Positions 1 through 6,253 of a stretch of DNA of 6,297 nt are shown here, one piece after another. The DNA is from Bacteroidales bacterium UBA3543 (GTDB lineage: Bacteria; Bacteroidota; Bacteroidia; Bacteroidales; UBA932): positions 1 to 6,297 of the forward strand of contig DFOK01000075.1 in the NCBI GenBank assembly GCA_002376715.1. Reading direction: 5' to 3'. Made by a program: the position numbers and the translations under genes. The notes under the pieces are model-generated. The model did no database searches. It worked only from the letters and a program-made list of their open reading frames with translations, and was not told where the DNA came from. Numbering within the stretch: the stretch's first letter is position 1; each line of letters starts with the position of its first letter.

Positions 1-12
1 ATATAAGTAACA

Positions 13-708
13 ATGGCTACTAAGAAAAAACAATCCGCTAAAAAACAAAACACTCAGGAGGAAGTTAAAATAGGAACGGCGATTTCTTCAATAGAACTCT
101 TCTTTCAAGACAAGAAAAATCAGAATAGGATCTTTATAACCGTAATATCAATTCTTGTCATCATATTCGGCATCATTGCAATCAACAGATGGTATCTCCA
201 ACCTCTAAAGGCGGAAGCTAAGGCACAGATGTTTCCCGCAGAGCAATTATTCATGGACGGAGACTACCTTACAGCCCTCAATGGTGACGGTAATGTAATG
301 GGATTTGCAGAAGTTGCAGACCAGTACGGCAATAAGGCCGGCAAAGTAATTTACTTTTACAAAGGTATATGCCAATTACATACCGGTGACAATGAAGGTG
401 CAATCGAGTCACTTAAGAAATATGGCGGAAAGGATAAAATCACAAAAGCAAGGGCTTACTGCTGCATCGCCGATGCCTATGTCAATCTCGACAACTACAC
501 CGAAGCTCTTAAATGGTATAAAAAGGCCATTGCCGTTGATTCCCACGGCTATACGCCAGGTTATCTTCTCAAGGCCGGCATAATCAGCGAAGAGATGGGG
601 AACAATGAGCAGGCGCTCAAATTCTATGACGAAATTTCCATAAAATATCCCAACACACTCGAAGCTTTCGAGGTCGGTAAATATATCTCACGCCTGAAAA
701 ACAACTAG
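13..708 (+). CDS. Membrane-anchored tetratricopeptide-repeat (TPR) protein
   Basis: The 231-residue protein has three visible parts. Residues 1-37 are Lys/Gln-rich and hydrophilic, so probably cytoplasmic. Residues 39-58 form one strongly hydrophobic membrane helix. The rest is a soluble domain with about three TPR-like helix pairs near 110-138, 146-177 (with an A-Y-x-N-x-x-x-Y-x-E-A-L core) and 183-213. This architecture resembles the YfgM/TPR_21 type of SecYEG-associated periplasmic protein, but no specific partner can be read from the sequence. By inference it is a bitopic inner-membrane scaffold with its TPR domain outside the cytoplasm. The ATG at 13 is preceded by only 12 visible bases, so its promoter or upstream operon partner lies outside the window. 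The stop is 4 bases before the yebC-family start, so the two genes are probably co-transcribed. The TPR and membrane-anchor call is firm; the cellular role is unknown. Confidence 0.85.
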   Translation: MATKKKQSAKKQNTQEEVKIGTAISSIELFFQDKKNQNRIFITVISILVIIFGIIAINRWYLQPLKAEAKAQMFPAEQLFMDGDYLTALNGDGNVMGFAEVADQYGNKAGKVIYFYKGICQLHTGDNEGAIESLKKYGGKDKITKARAYCCIADAYVNLDNYTEALKWYKKAIAVDSHGYTPGYLLKAGIISEEMGNNEQALKFYDEISIKYPNTLEAFEVGKYISRLKNN

Positions 709-712
709 TGCC

Positions 713-1441
713 ATGGGAAGAGCATTTGAATTCAGGAAAGAGAGAAAATTCAAACGCTGGGGCAATATGGCCCGCGTCTTCACACGCCTTGGTAAAGAAA
801 TAACCATAGCAGCTAAGCAGGGTGGCACGGATCCTGCCGGCAACCCTCACTTGAGAACACTTATCCAGACCGCCAAGTCCGAGAATATGCCTAAGGAAAA
901 TATCGAAAGGGCTATCACTAGGGCGGTCGAGAAGGATCAGAGTGATTACAAAGAGGTGGTTTATGAGGGTTACGGTCCTCACGGAGTTGCATTTTTAGTG
1001 GAAACGGCTACAGACAACACAAACCGAACTGTAGCAAATATCCGCAGTTATTTTGCAAAATATGGCGGCAGTCTTGGTACATCAGGGAGCGTAGCATTCA
1101 TGTTCGACCACAAATGCTCTTTCAAGGTTAAAAGTGAAGAGCCGATTGATCTCGAAGAACTCGAGTTGGAACTCATCGATTATGGTGCCGACGAGGTTTT
1201 CAAAAATGATGATGACGATATTATCAACATTTACGGTGAGTTTACTGCATTCAACGCCATTCAGAAGTTTATTGAAGAGAAAGGATTCGAAATTGTCTCC
1301 GGCGGATTCGAAAGATTTCCAAACGGAGAACTAAAGAAAGTGAGTACTGAGGAGAGGGTGGAACTGGACAAGCTTATCGAGAAACTGGAAGAGGACGAGG
1401 ATGTCCAAAATGTATATCACACTCTAGCTATCGACGAATAA
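713..1441 (+). CDS. yebC: YebC/PmpR/TACO1-family protein
   Basis: This 242-residue protein has normal length for the family. Hallmarks seen are the basic N-terminus with R-W-G-N-M-A-R-V-F (residues 15-23), N-M-P-K-E-N-I-E-R-A (58-67), Y-E-G-Y-G-P-H-G-V-A (84-93), D-N-x-N-R-T-V-A-N-I-R (101-111), the G-S-V-A-F-M-F (125-131) stretch, and an acidic C-terminal L-E-E-D-E-D-V-Q-N-V-Y-H (225-236). The family was long annotated as a DNA-binding transcriptional regulator (for example PmpR). The mitochondrial homologue TACO1 is a translational activator, and more recent bacterial work places YebC proteins on ribosomes, relieving stalls at proline-rich stretches. Which role applies here cannot be decided from sequence. 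The N-terminus M-G-R-A-F-E-F-R-K is the form I associate with Bacteroidota rather than the enterobacterial M-A-G-H-S-K-W, which supports the ATG at 713. It starts 4 bases after the TPR gene and is followed by a terminator, so it ends the transcription unit. Confidence 0.95.
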   Translation: MGRAFEFRKERKFKRWGNMARVFTRLGKEITIAAKQGGTDPAGNPHLRTLIQTAKSENMPKENIERAITRAVEKDQSDYKEVVYEGYGPHGVAFLVETATDNTNRTVANIRSYFAKYGGSLGTSGSVAFMFDHKCSFKVKSEEPIDLEELELELIDYGADEVFKNDDDDIINIYGEFTAFNAIQKFIEEKGFEIVSGGFERFPNGELKKVSTEERVELDKLIEKLEEDEDVQNVYHTLAIDE

Positions 1442-1464
1442 TCCTATCATTTTCTCACAGATCG

Positions 1465-1494
1465 AAAGTCGTTCCTTGAGGGAACGATTTTTTT
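1465..1494 (+). terminator. Intrinsic terminator after the yebC-family gene
   Basis: A 7-bp perfect stem, TCGTTCC (1469-1475) with GGAACGA (1481-1487), encloses a 5-base loop. It can be extended outward by one G-U and three A-U pairs (1465-1468 with 1488-1491). Seven T residues follow (1488-1494). It sits 24 bases after the yebC-family stop and separates this unit from the methylmalonyl-CoA operon. Confidence 0.88.
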
Positions 1495-1504
1495 ATTAAA
1501 ATAA

Positions 1505-1535
1505 ATGGTTTATCTCACAATAATTGTTAAGTTTG
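1505..1535 (+). promoter_or_regulatory. Bacteroidota-type promoter for the mce-mmd operon (predicted)
   Basis: TAAGTTTG at 1528-1535 fits the Bacteroidota primary-sigma -7 consensus TAnnTTTG exactly. The expected -33 TTG/TTTG about 20 bases upstream is poor: ATGG lies at 1505-1508. Transcription would then begin near 1540, giving a leader of about 45 bases before the epimerase ATG. The region is AT-rich and lies between a terminator and an operon start, where a promoter is expected. The exact start site is inferred. Confidence 0.6.
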
Positions 1536-1585
1536 CCGAATTGTTAAAAATCTAAATAAATCTTACAACTTTATCCCTATCAAAT

Positions 1586-1993
1586 ATGGACTTAACTCAC
1601 ATTGAACACATCGGTATAGCCGTCAAGTCTTTGGAAGAGGCTATACCCTATTATGAAAAGGTACTGGGTCTTAAGTGCTACAAAATTGAAGAGGTTGCTG
1701 ATCAGAAAGTCAAGACTGCATTCTTCCGCATCGGAGATACAAAGATCGAACTTCTCGAAAGTACTTCACCCGAAGGACCCGTTGCACAATTCATTGAGAA
1801 GAGAGGCGAAGGCGTTCACCACATTGCATTTGCCACAAGCAGCGTAAAGAATTGTCTGGCTAAAGCAGAGGCAGAGGGCTTAAGACTTATCGACAAGGCT
1901 CCCAGAAAGGGCGCAGAGGGTCTTAACATAGCTTTCCTCCATCCTAAGTCCACAATGGGTGTTCTCACAGAGTTTTGTGAAAAAGGCGAATAA
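1586..1993 (+). CDS. mce: Methylmalonyl-CoA epimerase
   Basis: The 135-residue protein is a vicinal-oxygen-chelate (glyoxalase-fold) enzyme that interconverts (R)- and (S)-methylmalonyl-CoA in the cytoplasm. Two beta-alpha-beta-beta-beta modules are visible. The first begins I-E-H-I-G-I-A-V (6-13) and runs to K-I-E-L-L-E (53-58). The second begins G-V-H-H-I-A-F (76-82) and ends G-V-L-T-E-F (125-130). Likely metal ligands by family comparison are His8, Glu55, one of His78/His79 and Glu129; the Glu35-Glu36 pair lies where the family's catalytic Glu is expected. Length matches the usual 130-150 residues. It is the first gene of the operon and lies 34 bases upstream of mmdA. It would supply the (S)-epimer that the decarboxylase uses, made from the (R)-epimer produced by B12-dependent methylmalonyl-CoA mutase, which is not encoded in this window. 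No Shine-Dalgarno sequence is visible and the region before the ATG is A/T-rich, as is common in Bacteroidota. Confidence 0.95.
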   Translation: MDLTHIEHIGIAVKSLEEAIPYYEKVLGLKCYKIEEVADQKVKTAFFRIGDTKIELLESTSPEGPVAQFIEKRGEGVHHIAFATSSVKNCLAKAEAEGLRLIDKAPRKGAEGLNIAFLHPKSTMGVLTEFCEKGE

Positions 1994-2027
1994 CTAATCA
2001 TTAATATTTTAAATAAAGTTTACAAGA

Positions 2028-3590
2028 ATGAGTCATCAACTCGAACAAGTAAAAGAGCTTATCGAACTTAGGGAGAAAGCTCGTTTGGGCGGCGGCCAGA
2101 AGGCCATTGAGTCCCAACATGCAAAAGGCAAATATACTGCTCGCGAGAGGATTAATATGCTTCTCGATGATGGTAGTTTTGAAGAATTTGACATGTTTAT
2201 GACCCACCGTTGTACTAACTTCGAAATGGAAAAGAAGACATTCCTCGGAGACGGTGTCGTTACAGGTTACGGAACTATCGAAGGCAGACTTGTTTATGTA
2301 TTTGCACAGGACTTCACCGTTATCGGGGGTTCACTTTCAGAGACTGTTGCTCAAAAGATCTGCAAGGTTATGGACCAGGCAATGAAGGTGGGTGCTCCGG
2401 TTATTGGTCTAAATGACTCCGGTGGAGCCCGTATCCAGGAGGGTGTTAATGCCCTTGCCGGCTATGCTGAGATTTTCCAGAGGAACATCCTCGCATCCGG
2501 TGTTGTGCCTCAGATTTCGGCTATTCTCGGCCCTTGCGCCGGAGGTGCGGTTTACTCGCCGGCACTTACCGACTTCAACATCATGGTTGAAGGCACAAGT
2601 TACATGTTCCTTACCGGACCTGCTGTTGTAAAATCGGTTACCGGTGAAGTTGTAACCCAGGAAGAACTTGGAGGTGCCAGCGTACATGCCTCAAAGAGCG
2701 GTGTAGCACACTTTGCCGCTGCCTCTGAAGACGAGGCTCTAGCAACCATCCGTGAATTGGTTGGTTACATTCCACAAAACAATATGGAAGAGCCTCCCTA
2801 CTTGCACACTGAGGATCCTATCCACCGTCTCGAAGATTCTCTAAACGATATTATTCCTGACAGCCCCAACGCTCCTTATGATATGTATCATGTCATAGGT
2901 GCCATAGTTGATGACCATAAGTTCCTTGAAATCCACAAGAACTTTGCAAGAAATATTATCATCGGCTTTGCACGCTTAGGCGGCACCTCTGTAGGCATTG
3001 TTGCCAACCAGCCTAAAAATCTGGCCGGAGTACTCGACATCAACGCTTCCAAAAAGGCCGCACGTTTCGTCCGTTTCTGCGATGCATTCAACATTCCTAT
3101 CATAACTCTCGTTGATGTTCCGGGCTTCCTTCCCGGCACACAGCAAGAGTATGGCGGAATCATCCTCAACGGAGCAAAACTCCTCTATGCATATGGTGAA
3201 GCTACTGTTCCCAAAGTTACTGTTACTCTCAGAAAATCTTACGGGGGAGCTCATATCGTAATGAGTTGCAAACAGCTCCGCGGTGACATCAACTACGCAT
3301 GGCCTACAGCCAGCATCGCCGTAATGGGTGCTGATGGTGCCGTAGAGGTACTCTATTCCAGGGAAATCAGGGCCGAAGAGGATCCCGAGAAACGAGCTGA
3401 GTTTATAGAAGCAAAGAAAAAAGAATACGAAGATCTCTTCAGCAACCCTTACAATGCCGCCAAGTATGGCTACATTGACGATATTATCGAACCCAGGAAT
3501 ACCCGTTTCCGTGTTATCCGCGCTCTGGAGCAACTCTCTACCAAGAAGCTCACAAACCCTGCAAAGAAACACGACAATCTTCCACTATAA
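2028..3590 (+). CDS. mmdA: Methylmalonyl-CoA decarboxylase alpha subunit (carboxyltransferase)
   Basis: This 520-residue protein is a full-length acyl-CoA carboxyltransferase of the propionyl-CoA carboxylase-beta/MmdA family, which has two crotonase-like halves. N-terminal half: T-A-R-E-R-I (37-42), Q-D-F-T-V-I-G-G-S-L (94-103), S-G-G-A-R-I-Q-E-G (131-139) and G-P-C-A-G-G-A-V-Y-S-P-A (168-179), the glycine-rich loops that form the acyl-CoA oxyanion hole. C-terminal half: V-D-V-P-G-F-L-P-G-T (362-371) and S-Y-G-G-A-H (404-409), the biotin-side site. It transfers the carboxyl of (S)-methylmalonyl-CoA to the biotin on MmdC, releasing propionyl-CoA. The same fold serves in propionyl-CoA carboxylase and sequence alone separates the two poorly. 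I choose the decarboxylase because MmdC and MmdB genes follow and no biotin carboxylase gene is present. Residues 503-516 form a Lys-rich tail. The ATG at 2028 gives the family-typical N-terminus. Confidence 0.93.
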   Translation: MSHQLEQVKELIELREKARLGGGQKAIESQHAKGKYTARERINMLLDDGSFEEFDMFMTHRCTNFEMEKKTFLGDGVVTGYGTIEGRLVYVFAQDFTVIGGSLSETVAQKICKVMDQAMKVGAPVIGLNDSGGARIQEGVNALAGYAEIFQRNILASGVVPQISAILGPCAGGAVYSPALTDFNIMVEGTSYMFLTGPAVVKSVTGEVVTQEELGGASVHASKSGVAHFAAASEDEALATIRELVGYIPQNNMEEPPYLHTEDPIHRLEDSLNDIIPDSPNAPYDMYHVIGAIVDDHKFLEIHKNFARNIIIGFARLGGTSVGIVANQPKNLAGVLDINASKKAARFVRFCDAFNIPIITLVDVPGFLPGTQQEYGGIILNGAKLLYAYGEATVPKVTVTLRKSYGGAHIVMSCKQLRGDINYAWPTASIAVMGADGAVEVLYSREIRAEEDPEKRAEFIEAKKKEYEDLFSNPYNAAKYGYIDDIIEPRNTRFRVIRALEQLSTKKLTNPAKKHDNLPL

Positions 3591-3599
3591 TCCAGGACA

Positions 3600-4523
3600 A
3601 TGCTAATGAAACGAATAATCAAAATAGCTCTTGTAGTTGTCGGACTGGGTATTGCATTGAGTTCAACCGGCCAGAACCAGGGATCAATGCGAATAAACGA
3701 ATACCTCGTCATCAATACCGACGACTTTCAGGATGACTTTGGACAGCAGAACTCGTGGATAGAGTTATTCAACTCTTCCTACGGCACTGTGGATATTGGA
3801 GGTTGTTACCTCACAGATGATCCGAACAATCTTAAAAAGTATCCTATCCCCGGCGGTGACGTATTGACGGCAATTAAACCACGCCAGCATATACTGTTCT
3901 GGGCTGACAATCAGCCTTACCGCGGAACATTTCATATCTCCTTTGATCTTATAAATGCTGATGAGATTATCCTTGTCAAGAGTGATGGTACCACCATTAT
4001 AGATAGGATCCCGGTCCGCAAAGATCTCGGTCCAAATGTCTCATTTGGCCGTGCAGAAGATGGTATAGGCTCCACAAATGGAGATGGTGAGGGTTGGCAA
4101 ATAATGGAAAGAACCACCCCTAGCACCAATAACCTCACTATTGACAAAACCCTTCAATCCAACAGGATGAAAGCGCTAGATCCATGGGGTTGGATTATGG
4201 CTGTCTTAGCCATGACGGTTGTTTTTGTTGCTCTTATCATTCTCTACGTAATTTTCAAGTACATCGGAAAATTCAACATTAGGCAGGGAAAGAAGAGGGT
4301 TGCGGCCCAATCAGGCAAAGATCTATCTGAGGTCCAGTATGGCGAGTTGCCGGGGGAAGCCTATGCGGCCATTGCTATGGCTCTCCATCTCTACAGACTC
4401 GAGAGTGAGACACACGATGAAGAAAGCTTTGTAATGACTCTTCAGCATACTGACAGATCTTATTCACCCTGGAGTTCCAAGATATATGGCCTGCGCCAAA
4501 TTCCTCAACTCAAACGTAAATAA
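3600..4523 (+). CDS. OadG/MmdD-like small membrane subunit with lamin-tail-like domain
   Basis: The 307-residue protein sits where Veillonella has mmdD, directly after mmdA. Four regions are visible. Residues 3-24 are a signal peptide-like segment (M-K-R-I-I-K, hydrophobic core, then S-T-G-Q-N-Q) without a lipobox Cys. Residues about 29-170 are a beta-rich domain resembling lamin-tail domains: I-N-E-Y-L (32-36), W-I-E-L-F-N (53-58), G-G-C-Y-L-T-D-D (67-74), I-L-F-W-A-D (98-103) and S-F-G-R (148-151). Residues 198-219 are a membrane helix. Residues 220-307 are a basic linker then A-Y-A-A-I-A-M-A-L (254-262) and S-P-W-S-S-K-I-Y (289-296), probably cytoplasmic. In the family, the small OadG subunit anchors the carboxyltransferase to the membrane; classic members are about 80-100 residues, so this one is roughly three times longer. 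Start choice: ATG at 3606 lies 8 bases after AGGA (3594-3597) and may be the true start. The LTD call is from pattern recognition; the OadG role is from context and topology. Confidence 0.8.
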   Translation: MLMKRIIKIALVVVGLGIALSSTGQNQGSMRINEYLVINTDDFQDDFGQQNSWIELFNSSYGTVDIGGCYLTDDPNNLKKYPIPGGDVLTAIKPRQHILFWADNQPYRGTFHISFDLINADEIILVKSDGTTIIDRIPVRKDLGPNVSFGRAEDGIGSTNGDGEGWQIMERTTPSTNNLTIDKTLQSNRMKALDPWGWIMAVLAMTVVFVALIILYVIFKYIGKFNIRQGKKRVAAQSGKDLSEVQYGELPGEAYAAIAMALHLYRLESETHDEESFVMTLQHTDRSYSPWSSKIYGLRQIPQLKRK

Positions 4524-4541
4524 TATTTAACTTGAATCGAA

Positions 4542-4979
4542 ATGAAAGAATACAAACTCAAAATAAACGGTAACAACTATTTTGTTGTAATTGATGATGT
4601 GGAGGATACTTCCGCTAATGTTGAGGTCAACGGCACAAAATACAGTGTTGAGTTCGAAAAACCTGTGGCCAAATCCTCCGCTCCCGTAAAAATCATCCGA
4701 ACATCCACCCCTGCAGCTGTATCTGCAGCTAAACCAGTTATACAGCCAGTGACGCCCGCAGCCGGAAGCACACCGGTGAAATCTCCTCTCCCGGGAGTAA
4801 TCCTGGAGCTCAAATGCGCTGTTGGCGACACTGTGAAGAAAGGTGATGCCCTCCTCGTGCTTGAGGCAATGAAGATGGAAAACGTAATCGAAGCTACTGC
4901 AAACGGAAAAGTTGAAAGCATTAAAGTCGACAAGGGCGATTCAGTACTTGAAGGTGACACACTTGTAGTAATAGGCTAG
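4542..4979 (+). CDS. mmdC: Biotin carboxyl carrier subunit of methylmalonyl-CoA decarboxylase
   Basis: The 145-residue protein ends in a complete biotinyl domain (about residues 78-145) with the biotinylation motif E-A-M-K-M-E-N. Lys111 is the expected biotin attachment site, modified by biotin protein ligase. P-L-P-G (82-85) and the repeat-like G-D-T-V-K-K-G-D (95-102) and K-G-D-S-V-L-E-G-D (131-139) are typical of the domain. Residues 1-40 form a small beta-rich module (Y-K-L-K-I-N-G and V-N-G-T-K-Y-S-V), as in other decarboxylase carrier subunits. An Ala/Pro/Thr-rich flexible linker (about 41-79) joins them and lets the biotin swing between sites. The carboxyl group is accepted at MmdA and delivered to MmdB, where it is released as CO2. 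The gene lies 18 bases after the OadG-like gene and 6 bases before mmdB, consistent with one transcript and stoichiometric assembly. Confidence 0.95.
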   Translation: MKEYKLKINGNNYFVVIDDVEDTSANVEVNGTKYSVEFEKPVAKSSAPVKIIRTSTPAAVSAAKPVIQPVTPAAGSTPVKSPLPGVILELKCAVGDTVKKGDALLVLEAMKMENVIEATANGKVESIKVDKGDSVLEGDTLVVIG

Positions 4980-4985
4980 TCTAGT

Positions 4986-6128
4986 ATGGAAAATATCTTA
5001 TTCAACCTCAAAACATTCTGGCAGTTTACCGGATTTGCCAACTTACAGTGGGGCCATCTGATAATGATTATCATCGGCTGCTTCTTCATTTATCTTGCTA
5101 TTAAAAAAGAATGGGAGCCGATGTTGCTCGTTCCTATCGGATTTGGTATCCTAATAGGAAATATTCCTCTGTTTGCCGGTTTGAGTGTGGGAGTTTATGA
5201 AGAGGGATCCGTATTGAACATTCTCTATCAGGGAGTCCAGCAAGGTTTCTACCCACCCTTGATTTTCATGGGTATCGGGGCAATGACCGACTTCTCTGCA
5301 TTAATTTCCAATCCCAAATTGCTTCTTATCGGTGCGGCGGCACAATTTGGTATCTTCGGAGCATACGCTATCTCTCTTGCTGTCGGATTCGAGCCCTCAC
5401 AGGCAGGTGCCATAGGTATCATAGGAGGCGCTGATGGCCCTACCGCGATCTTCCTGACATCAAGACTTGCTCCTGACCTTTTGGGTGCAGTTGCCGTTTC
5501 GGCATATTCGTACATGGCTCTGGTGCCTGTTATCCAGCCGCCCATTATGAGACTTCTCACTACTAAAAAGGAGCGTGTGATCCGCATGAAGCCCCCTAGA
5601 CCGGTAGCCCCCACTGAGAAGATACTCTTCCCTATCATAGGTTTTCTGTTGACGGCTTTTATCGTACCTTCAGGTATTCCGTTGCTCGGTATGCTATTCT
5701 TTGGTAATCTTATCAAAGAAAGCGGCGTTACCAGACGCCTCGCAAATACGGCAAGCGGTCCGCTCATCGACGTGGTAACTATTCTCATCGGTCTTACAGT
5801 GGGTGCCTCCACACAAGCTGACCACTTCCTTCGTCCGGATTCGGTAAAGATTTTTATTATCGGTGCGCTCTCATTTATGATTGCAACATTTGCAGGTGTA
5901 CTCTTTGTAAAAATCTTTAACATTTTCCTCAAAGAAGGCAATAAGATCAACCCTCTTATCGGAAACTCCGGTGTATCGGCGGTACCTGATTCAGCCAGAG
6001 TTTCTCACTTAATAGGCTTAGAATACGACAAGACAAATTACTTGTTGATGCACGCCATGGGTCCAAATGTGGCCGGAGTTATTGGTAGTGCAGTCGCAGC
6101 AGGTATTCTTCTGGGATTCCTGGCCTAA
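4986..6128 (+). CDS. mmdB: Na+-translocating decarboxylase beta subunit (MmdB/OadB family)
   Basis: This 380-residue polytopic inner-membrane protein decarboxylates carboxybiotin and exports Na+. About ten hydrophobic segments are visible, including near 20-39, 44-66, 86-100, 109-133, 160-182, 211-240, 258-274, 283-310 and 353-379. The family signature G-G-A-D-G-P-T-A-I-F (147-156) holds Asp150, which aligns with the essential Asp203 of Klebsiella OadB. Tyr176 matches Tyr229. In the second re-entrant region, N-P-L-I-G-N-S-G-V-S-A-V-P (322-334) and A-R-V-S (337-340) provide Asn322, Gly326, Ser331 and Arg338, matching Asn373, Gly377, Ser382 and Arg389 by motif spacing (my recall of published mutagenesis, not an alignment run). 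All residues needed for Na+ transport therefore appear intact. The sequence does not by itself separate methylmalonyl-, oxaloacetate- and glutaconyl-CoA decarboxylases; the epimerase and MmdA genes upstream fix the substrate. It is the last gene of the operon. Confidence 0.95.
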   Translation: MENILFNLKTFWQFTGFANLQWGHLIMIIIGCFFIYLAIKKEWEPMLLVPIGFGILIGNIPLFAGLSVGVYEEGSVLNILYQGVQQGFYPPLIFMGIGAMTDFSALISNPKLLLIGAAAQFGIFGAYAISLAVGFEPSQAGAIGIIGGADGPTAIFLTSRLAPDLLGAVAVSAYSYMALVPVIQPPIMRLLTTKKERVIRMKPPRPVAPTEKILFPIIGFLLTAFIVPSGIPLLGMLFFGNLIKESGVTRRLANTASGPLIDVVTILIGLTVGASTQADHFLRPDSVKIFIIGALSFMIATFAGVLFVKIFNIFLKEGNKINPLIGNSGVSAVPDSARVSHLIGLEYDKTNYLLMHAMGPNVAGVIGSAVAAGILLGFLA

Positions 6129-6148
6129 TTTAAGAGATTTTTTTAGAT

Positions 6149-6185
6149 AAAAAAGACGGTAAACTAAGAATTTACCGTCTTTTTT
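6149..6185 (+). terminator. Strong intrinsic terminator after mmdB, possibly bidirectional
   Basis: A perfect 15-bp stem is formed by AAAAAAGACGGTAAA (6149-6163) and its complement at 6171-6185, with a 7-base loop. The 3' arm ends in six T residues, so the A-tract/T-tract closure gives a U-tract on either strand. It starts 20 bases after the mmdB stop and ends the mce-mmd operon. Since the next gene also points right, action on the minus strand is not obviously required. Confidence 0.92.
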
Positions 6186-6186
6186 G

Positions 6187-6217
6187 TTGCGATTACTTTT
6201 CAATTTATTTATATTTG
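6187..6217 (+). promoter_or_regulatory. Bacteroidota-type promoter for the V-type ATPase-like gene (predicted)
   Basis: TATATTTG at 6210-6217 matches the Bacteroidota -7 consensus TAnnTTTG exactly. TTG at 6187-6189, with a 20-base spacer, fits the -33 element. The -33 element begins two bases after the U-tract of the preceding terminator, so the two signals abut. A transcript starting near 6224 would have a leader of about 30 bases before the ATG at 6254. Confidence 0.68.
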
Positions 6218-6253
6218 TCGCTTGAAACATTAAGTATTTATAAATCTTACGAT

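Noticed and set aside
617..982. A 121-residue minus-strand frame spanning the TPR/yebC junction
   Set aside because: It overlaps two well-supported genes on the opposite strand, and the protein shows no family signature.
1442..1585. Possible small RNA or riboswitch in the gap before the epimerase gene, for example a B12 element
   Set aside because: The gap is 144 bases, mostly taken up by a terminator and a promoter. The predicted leader of about 45 bases is A/T-rich with no B12-box-like sequence or stable fold.
2976..3572. A 198-residue open frame on the minus strand within mmdA
   Set aside because: It lies antisense to the conserved C-terminal half of the carboxyltransferase, with no motif or promoter of its own; a codon-bias shadow.
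2028..3590. Annotation of mmdA as a propionyl-CoA carboxylase beta chain
   Set aside because: The fold is shared, but the neighbouring biotin carrier and Na+-pump beta subunit, together with the lack of a biotin carboxylase gene, favour the decarboxylase.
5249..5950. A 233-residue open frame on the minus strand within mmdB
   Set aside because: It is wholly antisense to a strongly conserved membrane protein gene, has no recognisable domain, and its low-complexity composition reflects the complementary codons of mmdB.
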